The notes under the pieces were generated by a model that worked only from the letters and a program-made list of their open reading frames with translations, was not told where the DNA came from and ran no database searches. A stretch of 64,000 nucleotides of DNA from the NCBI RefSeq assembly GCF_000585215.1, contig NZ_AONC01000018.1, forward strand, positions 1 to 64,000, in the 5' to 3' direction. Origin of the DNA: Imhoffiella purpurea. GTDB taxonomy: Bacteria; Pseudomonadota; Gammaproteobacteria; Chromatiales; Chromatiaceae. The position numbers were made by a program, and so were the translations under genes. Positions 56,723 through 64,000 of this stretch are shown here, in pieces. Position 1 is the stretch's first letter, and each line of letters starts with the position of its first letter.

Positions 56723-58180
56723 TCAGCAGAAGACGTCGCGCTTGCCCGAGCGGATGCGATCGAGGATCACGTCCGAGACGCGCCGCTCTTCCGTACCCAT
56801 CTCGGCCAGATCGCGCTCGATTGCCTGCTCGCCGGCACTGACCGTCTCCGGCTTGGCGTAATCGAGCAGATATTCCATGAAGGTGCCAACCGAGTTGGGA
56901 CCGCATTTCTGCTTGATGTCGGCCGTCTTGGCCCAGTGCATGAAATCCTCGCCGGTGCGTCCGTTGCGGTAGCAGGCGGTGCAGAAGGAGGGGGTATAGT
57001 CCAGCGCGGCCAGCTCGCGCACCACGGTGTCGAGCGGACGATGATCGCCGAGCGAGAACTGGCTCTCGTCGAAATCATCTTCGACCTGATCGAGCTGCGC
57101 GGCATAGCCGCCCGGATTGGTGCGGCTTCCGGCCGAGATCTGGGAGACGCCCAGCGCCAGGGTCTCGCGACGCATTTCCGCATTTTCGCGCGTCGACATG
57201 ATGATACCGGTATAGGGCACGGCCAGACGCAGGATGGCGACCAGACGCTTGAAGTCCTCGTCGGAGACCGGATTCAGGGGCGCGTTGGAGAAGTCCGAGC
57301 CGTGCGCCCGCTCGATGCGGGGCACGCTGATGGTGTGACAGCCGGCGCCATAGGTGGACTCCAGATGCTCGGCATGCTTCATGAGCGCCAGCACGTCGAA
57401 GCGCCAGTCGCCCAGCCCCAGCAGCGCGCCCAGACCGATATCGTCGATACCGGCCTGCATGGCGCGGTCCGGCCCCGAGAGACGCCAGTCCATGTCGCGC
57501 TTCTTGCCGCTCAGATGCACGGCGGCATAGACGTCGCGCTGATAGGTCTCCTGGAACAACTGGTAGGTCCCGATGCCGACCGCGTGCAGGCGGCGGAACT
57601 CATCGACCCCGAGCGGGGCCAGATTCACATTGATGCGCCGAATCTCGCCGTTGCCGCGGCGGACCGAATAGATGGCCTCGAGCGCCTCGATCACATAGTC
57701 GAACCCGCGCGGATAGGACTCGCCGGCCACCATGAGGATACGCTTGTGGCCCTGATCGATGAGCACCTCGGTCTCGCGCCGGATCTCTTCGATGGTGAGT
57801 GCGCGGCGCTTGAGGGTCCTGTTGTCCTTGCTGAAGGCGCAGTAGGAACAGGCGTTGCCGCAGAAGTTGGAGATGTAGAGCGGGGCGAAGAGGACGATGC
57901 GCTTGCCGTAGATGGCCTCCTTCACCCAGCGCGCGGCGGCGTAGAGTTCCTCGGTCAGCTCGGGATCCTGGACCTGGAGCAGGGCGGCGACCTCGCCGGC
58001 CGTCAATCCCTCGAGCTCGCGCGATTTGGCGAGCACCTCCCGTATCAGCGTGGCATCCTCGCGGATATGGGCATCGAGGGCGGATTGGATCTCCCCGGCA
58101 TCGAGCCAGGAGGTGTCGTTTTCCGCCCGGTGGGAGCCAGCGGGGCCTGAGCCGCCGTCAGCGCTCGCCAGAATCGTCAT
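56723..58180 (-). CDS. hydG: [FeFe]-hydrogenase maturase HydG (tyrosine lyase)
   Basis: 485 residues. Radical SAM enzyme that splits tyrosine to p-cresol and the CO and CN ligands. The N-terminal cluster motif is NFCGNACSYCAF (C-x3-C-x2-C). The C-terminal auxiliary cluster motif is CTACYRNGRTGEDF ending in KQKC, a C-x2-C-x22-C arrangement counted residue by residue. Family words such as GIGTYQLFQETY and HTISVPRIE are present. The ATG at 58180 has GGAG upstream and drops 38 residues of open frame. First gene of the maturase operon. Confidence 0.96.
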   Translation of the reverse strand: MTILASADGGSGPAGSHRAENDTSWLDAGEIQSALDAHIREDATLIREVLAKSRELEGLTAGEVAALLQVQDPELTEELYAAARWVKEAIYGKRIVLFAPLYISNFCGNACSYCAFSKDNRTLKRRALTIEEIRRETEVLIDQGHKRILMVAGESYPRGFDYVIEALEAIYSVRRGNGEIRRINVNLAPLGVDEFRRLHAVGIGTYQLFQETYQRDVYAAVHLSGKKRDMDWRLSGPDRAMQAGIDDIGLGALLGLGDWRFDVLALMKHAEHLESTYGAGCHTISVPRIERAHGSDFSNAPLNPVSDEDFKRLVAILRLAVPYTGIIMSTRENAEMRRETLALGVSQISAGSRTNPGGYAAQLDQVEDDFDESQFSLGDHRPLDTVVRELAALDYTPSFCTACYRNGRTGEDFMHWAKTADIKQKCGPNSVGTFMEYLLDYAKPETVSAGEQAIERDLAEMGTEERRVSDVILDRIRSGKRDVFC

Positions 58181-58258
58181 TGCAGGATCTCCGGGGTCGC
58201 TAGAACTGAATAGCGCCGGACATGGTAGATCCACGCCATGGAGCACGACAAGAAATAA

Positions 58259-58274
58259 TGAGTATAAACACTCA
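58259..58274. promoter_or_regulatory. Palindromic site upstream of hydG
   Basis: TGAGT-ATAAAC-ACTCA is a perfect 5-6-5 inverted repeat in an AT-rich patch, 78 bp before the hydG start and 61 bp before the divergent cytochrome gene. Spacing is like CRP/FNR-family sites (five-base arms, six-base centre), but the arms are not the FNR consensus. Confidence 0.5.
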
Positions 58275-58334
58275 ATAAGGTACACCGAACGCAAGAGACG
58301 CCCGAGGAATCGAGCACGGATGGAGAGCGCCAGG

Positions 58335-58646
58335 ATGATCCTACGTCAAGCCATAGCGGCCATCGTTCTTCTTTTCTGCACGCTGGCCACCGCCTTCGCG
58401 GCGGACGGAGCCGAGCTCTATCGGACGCGGCTCTGCGACACCTGCCATGGCGAGCGACCGGACGCCCCCGTCCTTCCCATCTATCCCAAGCTCGCGGGAC
58501 AAACGGCCACCTATCTGCTTCAGCAGATGAAGGATATCCGCGACGGCAGACGCACCAACGGCCTCTCGGTCGCCATGCGGACGGCCGTCGGACCGCTGCC
58601 GGACGCGGAGCTGGAGATACTGGCCGAGTGGCTGGCGAACGAGTGA
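58335..58646 (+). CDS. Small periplasmic c-type cytochrome (c4-like half)
   Basis: 103 residues with a signal peptide (AIAAIVLLFCTLATAFA). One haem c site CDTCH near residue 38, followed by PIYPKLAGQTATYLLQQMKD and NGLSVAMRTAVG, which resembles one lobe of cytochrome c4 (the axial Met probably in SVAMR). It shuttles electrons in the periplasm. I chose the ATG at 58335 (GGAG eight bases upstream); ATG 58320 is possible. It is divergent from hydG. Confidence 0.88.
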   Translation: MILRQAIAAIVLLFCTLATAFAADGAELYRTRLCDTCHGERPDAPVLPIYPKLAGQTATYLLQQMKDIRDGRRTNGLSVAMRTAVGPLPDAELEILAEWLANE

Positions 58647-58777
58647 CCGCCACAGGCGCACGCCCAGGGCAACGGGGTTACAATCACGCCCACTCGATCG
58701 CAAAACCCGAAGCACAGCATCGACACTGAGGTGGCCCCTTGACAGACACGACGAGGTCCCTTCGAAACCCCAGCGCC

Positions 58778-59116
58778 ATGAAGGATGGGCGCCAACGCAA
58801 GAGAATTCCGATGACCGCTGCCGTTCTATTGCTGGCCGCATTCACCACTCCGACCATGCCCACGGGAGCGGAGCTCGCGGATCGGCTGTTCCTGGCAGCC
58901 ATCACCCGCTTCGGCGGTCCCTGCCAGGGCATCGCCAGAACCCAGGCGATCGGAACCAGTTCGAACGGCGAGGCACTGGTCGCGGTCGCCTGCAAGCACG
59001 GCGGACGGCATGTGCTGAGAATCCACACGGACAACACCGTCTCCTACATGACCCCCTGCGCCGACTTCGAATCCCGCACCGGACTGCGCTGCTTCCCCGA
59101 CTCGGGAAGCCAGTAA
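58778..59116 (+). CDS. Small secreted protein with four cysteines
   Basis: 112 residues. A basic start (KDGRQRKR) and hydrophobic signal (MTAAVLLLAAFTTPTMPTGA) are followed by about 75 mature residues with Cys in GGPCQGIA, VACKHGG, TPCADF and LRCFPD, which could form two disulfides. I do not recognise the family. The start could also be ATG 58811. The 160 bp that follow lead to the sigma-54 activator gene. Confidence 0.65.
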   Translation: MKDGRQRKRIPMTAAVLLLAAFTTPTMPTGAELADRLFLAAITRFGGPCQGIARTQAIGTSSNGEALVAVACKHGGRHVLRIHTDNTVSYMTPCADFESRTGLRCFPDSGSQ

Positions 59117-59276
59117 GATCGCCCTGCCCGCCGCCGACCGTCGGTCAGGAAGGCCCCGAATGTCTGGCGCGGATCCGAGCCGTGCTAGTGTGTGTCCCAG
59201 CGCCCCCATACGACCAATCTGATGGGGAATACATAGAGACCCGTGCCAAACGGGCGACAACCGAGGAGGCTTTAGC

Positions 59277-61238
59277 GTGGGTGCTGCAATCATGCGGCTC
59301 AGCGGATCTGAGCATGCGGCCTTGGTCAAGGCCGGAATCGCGGGCGACGCGGTCGTCTGCGAGCAATTCGACGCCATGACGGTCGCCTCCTGGCGGCGCT
59401 GCTTCAGCGGCTACGGACTGGACCCGATCGATGCCCCCGACCCCGTGGTCGTTCCGCGCGCCGATCTGCGCGAGCGCCAGGAGCAGTCCTGCCGACTGCT
59501 CGAGATCGCCCGCCACGAGATGAGCGATCTCTACCAGCAGCTGGCCGGCTCGGGTCACGCCATCATCCTCACCGACCGCGAGGGCGTGCTGCTCAACTAC
59601 ATCGGCGATCCCATCTTCACCGACACCGCCGCCAACGTCCGTCTGCAGACCGGGGCGGTCTGGGACGAGCGGACCCAGGGCACCAACGCCATCGGCACCT
59701 GCCTGGTCGAGAAGAAGCCGCTGGTCGTCCACAAGACCGCGCACTATCTGCTGCGCAACGCCCGCCTGACCTGTGCCGCGGCGCCCATTCTGGATCCGCA
59801 CGGCAACCTGCTGGCCATCCTCGACGCCTCCAGCGAGGCCGAACTGGCCCAGAAGCACACCATGGTGCTGCTCAACATGTCGGCCCAGATGATCGAGAAC
59901 CGCGTCTTCTTCTGCGCCATGAAGGAGGCCTACGTCTTCCGCTGCCATAGCCGCGCCGAGTTCATCGGCACCCTGGGCGAGGGGCTCGTCGCCTTCACCC
60001 CTGACGGCCGGGTCCTGGCCGCCAACCGCAGCGCCATCTTCCAGATGGGACTGGATGCGCCGCAGCGGATCGTCGGGCGCGAGATCCAGGAGCTCTTCGC
60101 CATCTCGCTGCCCATGCTGCTCGAGCGCGCCCATTCGCAGAGCTGCCCGGCCTTCCCCATCATCGAAACCCGCTCGGAGCGACGCTTTTTCGCCAAGGTG
60201 CAGGCCCCCGAAAAGGGCACGGCACGCACCCGGGCAACGGCATCGCGCCACAGACCCAGGCCCGCCATCCAGAAGGCCCCTGACAGCCGCGCCCCATTCG
60301 AGCGGCTGCATCTGGGCGACCCGCGGATGCAGCGCAACATCGAGACCGTCACCAAGGTGCTCGGCCGCGACCTGCCCTGCCTGCTGCTCGGCGAGACGGG
60401 TGTCGGCAAGGACGTCTTCGCCCGCGCCATGCACCAGGCCAGCGCGCGCCGCGACCGGCCCTTCGTCGCCCTCAATTGCGCCTCGCTGCCCGAGTCGCTG
60501 ATCGAGAGCGAGCTGTTCGGCTACAGGCCCGGCGCCTTCACCGGCGCCAGCCGCGACGGCAGCCGGGGCAAGATCCTCCAGGCCGACGGCGGCACACTCT
60601 TTCTCGACGAGATCGGCGACATGCCGATCGACCTGCAGGCCCGTCTGCTCCAGGTGCTCGAGGACCGGCGAGTGGTTCCGCTCGGAGGCGAAACGCCGAT
60701 CCCGGTCTCCATCCAGCTCATCAGCGCCACGCACCGCGACGTTCGGGCGCTCATCGCGGAAGGCCGGTTCCGCGAGGACCTCTACTATCGAATCAACGGC
60801 ATCAGCATCCAGATTCCCCCGCTGCGCGACCGCCGCGACAGGCGTGAGCTCATCCTCGCGCTGACCCGGGAAGAATCCGGCGACGGGATCGAGATCGAGT
60901 GGGAGGCCGAGGCCCTGGAACGCATGCTGGCCTACCCCTGGCCCGGCAATCTGCGCCAATTGCGCAACATCCTGAGAGCGGCCACGGCACTCTGCGAGGA
61001 CCAGCGTATCCGGACTCGGGATCTACCCGAGGAGATCCGTTATCCTGAACGCGCGCCCGACCGCCACGACAGATCCGCCCGGGGGCTCGGCACCCTCGCC
61101 ATCGCCGAGCGCGAGGCACTGCTCGAACTGCTGGAGGACGCCCGCTGGAATGTCAGCCGAGTCGCCAAGAATCTGGGCTTGAGCCGCAATACCCTCTACA
61201 GACGCATGAAACGCTACGGCATCGAACCGGCCCGATGA
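59277..61238 (+). CDS. Sigma-54-dependent activator, AcoR-like
   Basis: 653 residues. An N-terminal GAF-type sensory region (GVLLNYIGDPIFTD, EERTQGTNAIGTC-like DERTQGTNAIGTC), PAS-like middle part, AAA+ domain with Walker A LLGETGVGKDVFARAM, the sigma-54 contact loop GAFTGA and Walker B GGTLFLDEIGDM, then a Fis helix-turn-helix (NVSRVAKNLGLSRNTLYRRM). AcoR-type proteins turn on acetoin, alcohol or aldehyde catabolism. GTG at 59277 has GAGGAGG seven bases upstream. The aldehyde dehydrogenase downstream with its -24/-12 promoter is the likely target. Confidence 0.93.
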   Translation: MGAAIMRLSGSEHAALVKAGIAGDAVVCEQFDAMTVASWRRCFSGYGLDPIDAPDPVVVPRADLRERQEQSCRLLEIARHEMSDLYQQLAGSGHAIILTDREGVLLNYIGDPIFTDTAANVRLQTGAVWDERTQGTNAIGTCLVEKKPLVVHKTAHYLLRNARLTCAAAPILDPHGNLLAILDASSEAELAQKHTMVLLNMSAQMIENRVFFCAMKEAYVFRCHSRAEFIGTLGEGLVAFTPDGRVLAANRSAIFQMGLDAPQRIVGREIQELFAISLPMLLERAHSQSCPAFPIIETRSERRFFAKVQAPEKGTARTRATASRHRPRPAIQKAPDSRAPFERLHLGDPRMQRNIETVTKVLGRDLPCLLLGETGVGKDVFARAMHQASARRDRPFVALNCASLPESLIESELFGYRPGAFTGASRDGSRGKILQADGGTLFLDEIGDMPIDLQARLLQVLEDRRVVPLGGETPIPVSIQLISATHRDVRALIAEGRFREDLYYRINGISIQIPPLRDRRDRRELILALTREESGDGIEIEWEAEALERMLAYPWPGNLRQLRNILRAATALCEDQRIRTRDLPEEIRYPERAPDRHDRSARGLGTLAIAEREALLELLEDARWNVSRVAKNLGLSRNTLYRRMKRYGIEPAR

Positions 61239-61303
61239 CCGGCCGGTGTCCCGCCCAGACGAAGCCGATCGCAAGACCTCAGCCAACCACAAGCCAGAGT
61301 AGA

Positions 61304-61897
61304 ATGACCGTGATCCAGGAAGTCATCATCACCACAGTCAATTCCGAGGGCGAGCCTCACATCGCCCCCATCGGTATTCGCCGCCGCGAAGATCTCGTCG
61401 TGATCTCGGCGATGCGTCCGTCCAGGACCCTGGACAACCTGATCCAGACCCGCTGTGCCACCGTCAATTACACGGACGACGTCTGCATCTTCGCCGGCTG
61501 CATCACCGGACGCCGCGACTGGCCGCTCCTGGAAAGCACCCGAATCGATGCGCCGCGCCTGCGCGACACCCTGGCCCATACCGAGATCCAGCTCCTCGAT
61601 CTCGAGGAGGACGAGGTCCGGCCCCGCCTGCTCTGCCGTGTCCTGCACGAGGAAACGCATCGCCCCTTCCAGGGCTTCAATCGCGCCCAGGCCGCCGTGC
61701 TGGAGCTCGCCATCCTGGTCAGCCGCCTGGAGCGCATGCCTCTGCAGAAGGTCGTGGAAGAGATGGCCTATCTGCTGACGCTGGTCGAGAAGACCGCCGG
61801 CCCGCGCGAGCAGCAGGCCTGGAACTGGCTCATGGACCATGTCACCGAGCGCAAGACCGCCACGATCGCTCAAGCGGGCGCACAAGACGAAGGATGA
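61304..61897 (+). CDS. DUF447 family protein (flavin-reductase-like fold)
   Basis: 197 residues. VIQEVIITTVNSEGEPHIAP and DNLIQTRCATVNYTDDV identify the DUF447 family, with a split-barrel flavin-binding-like fold. Homologues occur in methanogens and methylotrophs near tetrahydromethanopterin genes. No other such genes are here. ATG 61304 is chosen on the family start; the frame opens 23 codons earlier. It is 65 bp after the activator gene. Confidence 0.85.
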   Translation: MTVIQEVIITTVNSEGEPHIAPIGIRRREDLVVISAMRPSRTLDNLIQTRCATVNYTDDVCIFAGCITGRRDWPLLESTRIDAPRLRDTLAHTEIQLLDLEEDEVRPRLLCRVLHEETHRPFQGFNRAQAAVLELAILVSRLERMPLQKVVEEMAYLLTLVEKTAGPREQQAWNWLMDHVTERKTATIAQAGAQDEG

Positions 61898-62016
61898 TGG
61901 CACACCGGGATCCTCTCCTTTCGGAGTGGATTGCCGAGGATCCCAATGTCCGCCGCACCGCCCAAGAGGCCCTCTCCCGGCATTGACCCCTGAGCCCAGC
62001 GCACGACCTGCAACGG

Positions 62017-62052
62017 GTCACAGGGTGACACTCTGTTCCATTCCTGGAACAG
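62017..62052. promoter_or_regulatory. Upstream activator site for the aldehyde dehydrogenase promoter
   Basis: CTGTTCCATTCCTGGAACAG (62033-62052) is a perfect inverted repeat with 8-base arms, 41 bp upstream of the -24 element. Directly before it is a smaller palindrome, GTCAC-AGG-GTGAC (62017-62029). The position and symmetry suit enhancer binding by the AcoR-like activator encoded 0.8 kb upstream. Confidence 0.7.
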
Positions 62053-62092
62053 ATTAGACCCCGCGCACCCCATCCCAGGACCTCGGCGGTCA

Positions 62093-62107
62093 TGGCGTCC
62101 AATTTGC
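62093..62107 (+). promoter_or_regulatory. Sigma-54 (-24/-12) promoter
   Basis: TGGCGTCCAATTTGC has GG and GC exactly ten bases apart, as the -24/-12 consensus TGGCAC-N5-TTGC requires, with two mismatches in the first half. It lies 74 bp before the aldehyde dehydrogenase start codon, downstream of the palindromic activator site. The rest of 61898-62180 shows no other feature. Confidence 0.75.
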
Positions 62108-62180
62108 TTTATCACGAAACCGCCGCCCGAAACAGGCGGCCGATGACGACAAAAGCAAAGAGCGCAAAGGAGAGACAGAG

Positions 62181-63701
62181 ATGATCTACGCCAAGCCCGG
62201 TCAGCCCGATTCCAGGTTCAGCTTCAAACCCCGCTATGCCAACCTGATCGGCGGCGAGTGGGTGCCGCCCGTCGAGGGACGCTATTTCGAGAACGTCTCG
62301 CCGGTCGACGGCCAGGTCTTCTGCGAGATCCCGCGCTCGTCGGCCGCCGACATCGAGCTGGCCCTGGACGCCGCCCACGCGGCCAAGGACGCCTGGGGCC
62401 ATACCTCGCCGGCCGAGCGCTCCAACATCCTGCTCAAGATCGCCGACCGCATGGAGCAGAACCTGGAACGGATCGCACTCTCCGAGACCTGGGACAACGG
62501 CAAGCCCGTCCGCGAGACCATGGCCGCCGACATCCCGCTGGCGATCGACCACTTCCGCTACTTCGCCGGCTGCATCCGCGCCCAGGAAGGCTCCATCTGC
62601 GAGATCGACCGGGACACCGTCGCCTATCACTTCCACGAGCCGCTCGGCGTGGTGGGTCAGATCATCCCCTGGAACTTCCCCATCCTCATGGCGGCCTGGA
62701 AACTGGCCCCCGCCTTGGCGGCCGGCAACTGCGTGGTCCTCAAGCCCGCCGAACAGACGCCCGTCGGCATCCTGGTGGTCGCCGAGCTGATCCAGGACCT
62801 GCTGCCCCCGGGCGTGCTCAACATCGTCAACGGCTTCGGCGTCGAGGCGGGCAAGCCGCTGGCGACCAACAAGCGTATCGCCAAGATCGCCTTCACCGGC
62901 GAGACCAGCACCGGGCGGCTGATCATGCAGTACGCGGCCGAGAACATCATCCCGGTCACCCTGGAGCTGGGCGGCAAGTCGCCGAACATCTTCTTCGCCG
63001 ACGTCATGGACCAGGACGACGAATTCTTCGACAAGACCCTGGAAGGCTTCGCCATGTTCGCCCTCAACCAGGGCGAGGTCTGCACCTGTCCCTCGCGGGT
63101 GCTGATCCAGGAGTCCATCGCCGATCGGTTCCTGGAACAGGCCATCGACCGGGTCGGCAAGGTCCGTCAGGGCAATCCATTGGATACCGACACCATGATC
63201 GGCGCACAGGCATCGAGCGAGCAGCTCGACAAGATCCTCTCCTACATCGACATCGGCAAGCAGGAGGGCGCCCAGTGCCTGCTCGGCGGCGAGCGCAACG
63301 TCCTGGAGGGCGACCTCGCCGAGGGCTACTACGTCAAACCGACCATCTTCCGGGGCCACAATCGGATGCGCATCTTCCAGGAGGAGATCTTCGGCCCCGT
63401 GGTCTCGGTGACCACCTTCAAGGACGAGCAGGAGGCGCTCGAGATCGCCAACGACTCGCTCTACGGCCTGGGCGCGGGCGTCTGGAGCCGCGACGGACGC
63501 CGCGCCATCGTGATGGGCCGCAACATCCAGGCCGGCCGCGTCTGGACCAACTGCTATCACCTCTATCCGGCCCACGCCGCCTTCGGCGGCTACAAGCAAT
63601 CCGGCATCGGACGCGAGACCCACAAGATGATGCTCGATCACTACCAGCAGACCAAGAACCTGCTGGTCAGCTACAGCCCCAACGCCCTGGGCTTCTTCTG
63701 A
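62181..63701 (+). CDS. NAD+-dependent aldehyde dehydrogenase (AcoD/ExaC-like)
   Basis: 506 residues. Oxidises acetaldehyde or related aldehydes to acids with NAD+. Motifs: [20 protein letters not shown] (Asn for the oxyanion hole), [20 protein letters not shown] (Rossmann Gly loop), [10 protein letters not shown] (general-base Glu) and [12 protein letters not shown] (catalytic Cys). The C-terminus ends in [16 protein letters not shown] and [13 protein letters not shown], typical of the AcoD/ExaC group. The ATG is preceded by AAAGGAGAGACAGAG. A DUF779 gene follows, a usual partner. Confidence 0.95.
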   Translation: MIYAKPGQPDSRFSFKPRYANLIGGEWVPPVEGRYFENVSPVDGQVFCEIPRSSAADIELALDAAHAAKDAWGHTSPAERSNILLKIADRMEQNLERIALSETWDNGKPVRETMAADIPLAIDHFRYFAGCIRAQEGSICEIDRDTVAYHFHEPLGVVGQIIPWNFPILMAAWKLAPALAAGNCVVLKPAEQTPVGILVVAELIQDLLPPGVLNIVNGFGVEAGKPLATNKRIAKIAFTGETSTGRLIMQYAAENIIPVTLELGGKSPNIFFADVMDQDDEFFDKTLEGFAMFALNQGEVCTCPSRVLIQESIADRFLEQAIDRVGKVRQGNPLDTDTMIGAQASSEQLDKILSYIDIGKQEGAQCLLGGERNVLEGDLAEGYYVKPTIFRGHNRMRIFQEEIFGPVVSVTTFKDEQEALEIANDSLYGLGAGVWSRDGRRAIVMGRNIQAGRVWTNCYHLYPAHAAFGGYKQSGIGRETHKMMLDHYQQTKNLLVSYSPNALGFF

Positions 63702-63810
63702 TCCGACTCCGCCCCAAGGTCTCCAGGCCCATCGCGGCCTGGGAACCGCGCAGCGACGGCACCGGGCAAGACCCGGCGCCCTCACTTCGAACCGCCATGG
63801 AGCCAGCGCC

Positions 63811-64000
63811 ATGCCCGACACCACACCCCGCGTCGTCGCCACCGAGGCGGCCCTGGAACTGATCGAGCGGCTGCGCGAGATGCACGGCGAGCTCATGTTC
63901 CACCAGTCCGGCGGCTGCTGCGACGGCAGCGCCCCCATGTGCTGGCCGGCCGGCGAATTCCGCACCGGCGCCAGCGACGTCAAGCTCGGAGAAATCGGAA
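63811..64000 (+). CDS. DUF779 family protein (partial, cut by window end)
   Basis: The first 63 codons are present: TEAALELIERLREMHGELMF then HQSGGCCDGSAPMCWPAGEF. The Cys-rich HQSGGCCDGSAPMC motif marks DUF779, commonly encoded directly after acetaldehyde dehydrogenases of the AcoD/ExaC group. The function is unknown; a redox or metal-linked accessory to the dehydrogenase is a guess. It sits 109 bp after the dehydrogenase gene. Confidence 0.9.
   Translation, partial: MPDTTPRVVATEAALELIERLREMHGELMFHQSGGCCDGSAPMCWPAGEFRTGASDVKLGEIG

Noticed and set aside
59145-60959. 604-codon minus-strand frame opposite the AcoR-like activator
   Set aside because: The activator has a full set of sigma-54 AAA+ motifs; the antisense frame has low-complexity Gly/Ala/Val/Leu composition and no motif.
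62112-63983. 623-codon minus-strand frame opposite the aldehyde dehydrogenase
   Set aside because: Mirror of a strongly coding plus-strand gene; composition is typical of antisense frames in high-GC genes.

Overview
The window is GC-rich, with short intergenic gaps and many 1-4 bp overlaps. It looks like chromosome from a gammaproteobacterium, most plausibly a Chromatiaceae-type (purple sulfur) relative. This placement is an inference from gene content: rpe-gph-trpE and trpGDC order, DUF3422 and DUF2333 proteins, an exosortase-associated acyltransferase, large hybrid kinase/GGDEF/EAL proteins, and an [FeFe]-hydrogenase locus beside a sigma-54-controlled aldehyde dehydrogenase. I found no rRNA, tRNA, CRISPR array, IS element or phage gene.

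Layout. (1) 97-7716, minus strand: rpe, gph, trpE, a SWIM zinc-finger gene, trpG, trpD, trpC, with a possible Trp-codon leader/attenuator before trpE. (2) 7920-16021: a DnaJ-domain protein, a Tas-type aldo/keto reductase, a SUMF1-like membrane protein coupled to a PfkB sugar kinase, a DUF3422 protein, two tandem membrane-anchored retropepsin-like proteases and an MlaC-like protein. (3) 16250-23449: two large membrane signalling proteins. One is a canonical BarA-like hybrid kinase; the other is a 1600-residue scaffold with several catalytic residues missing. (4) 23726-32212: mixed small genes (GNAT, lipoprotein, rhodanese, periplasmic cyclophilin, exported ATP-dependent DNA ligase, DUF29, SEC-C, SMR efflux), then a GH1 protein without its acid/base Glu, coupled to a Cof-type phosphatase. 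(5) 32224-44843: chemoreceptor, MFS exporter with an operator-like palindrome, RecD2-type helicase, DUF2333, exosortase-associated acyltransferase, methyltransferase, porin, AcuI, and a MerR regulator behind a compound palindrome. (6) 44904-48422: macrodomain and ADP-ribosylglycohydrolase operon divergent from an EndA-type nuclease, then an isochorismatase-fold hydrolase.

(7) 48632-58180, minus strand, is the most striking region: a complete [FeFe]-hydrogenase locus, hydG-aspA-hydF-hydE followed by hydB-hydA. HydG, HydE and HydF build the H-cluster. HydA is an M3-type catalytic subunit, and HydB is a NuoE-NuoF fusion that would couple it to NAD(H). HydA has Ser where a cluster-ligating Cys is expected. 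The NuoE part of HydB has lost three of four [2Fe-2S] ligands. An aspartate ammonia-lyase gene sits inside the maturase operon.

(8) 58335-64000: a c4-like cytochrome, a small secreted protein, an AcoR-like sigma-54 activator, a DUF447 protein, and an aldehyde dehydrogenase plus DUF779 gene (cut by the window end). The last two lie behind a -24/-12 promoter with an upstream palindrome. Together, regions 7 and 8 suggest handling of reducing equivalents from aldehyde/alcohol oxidation or dark fermentation; that link is inference.
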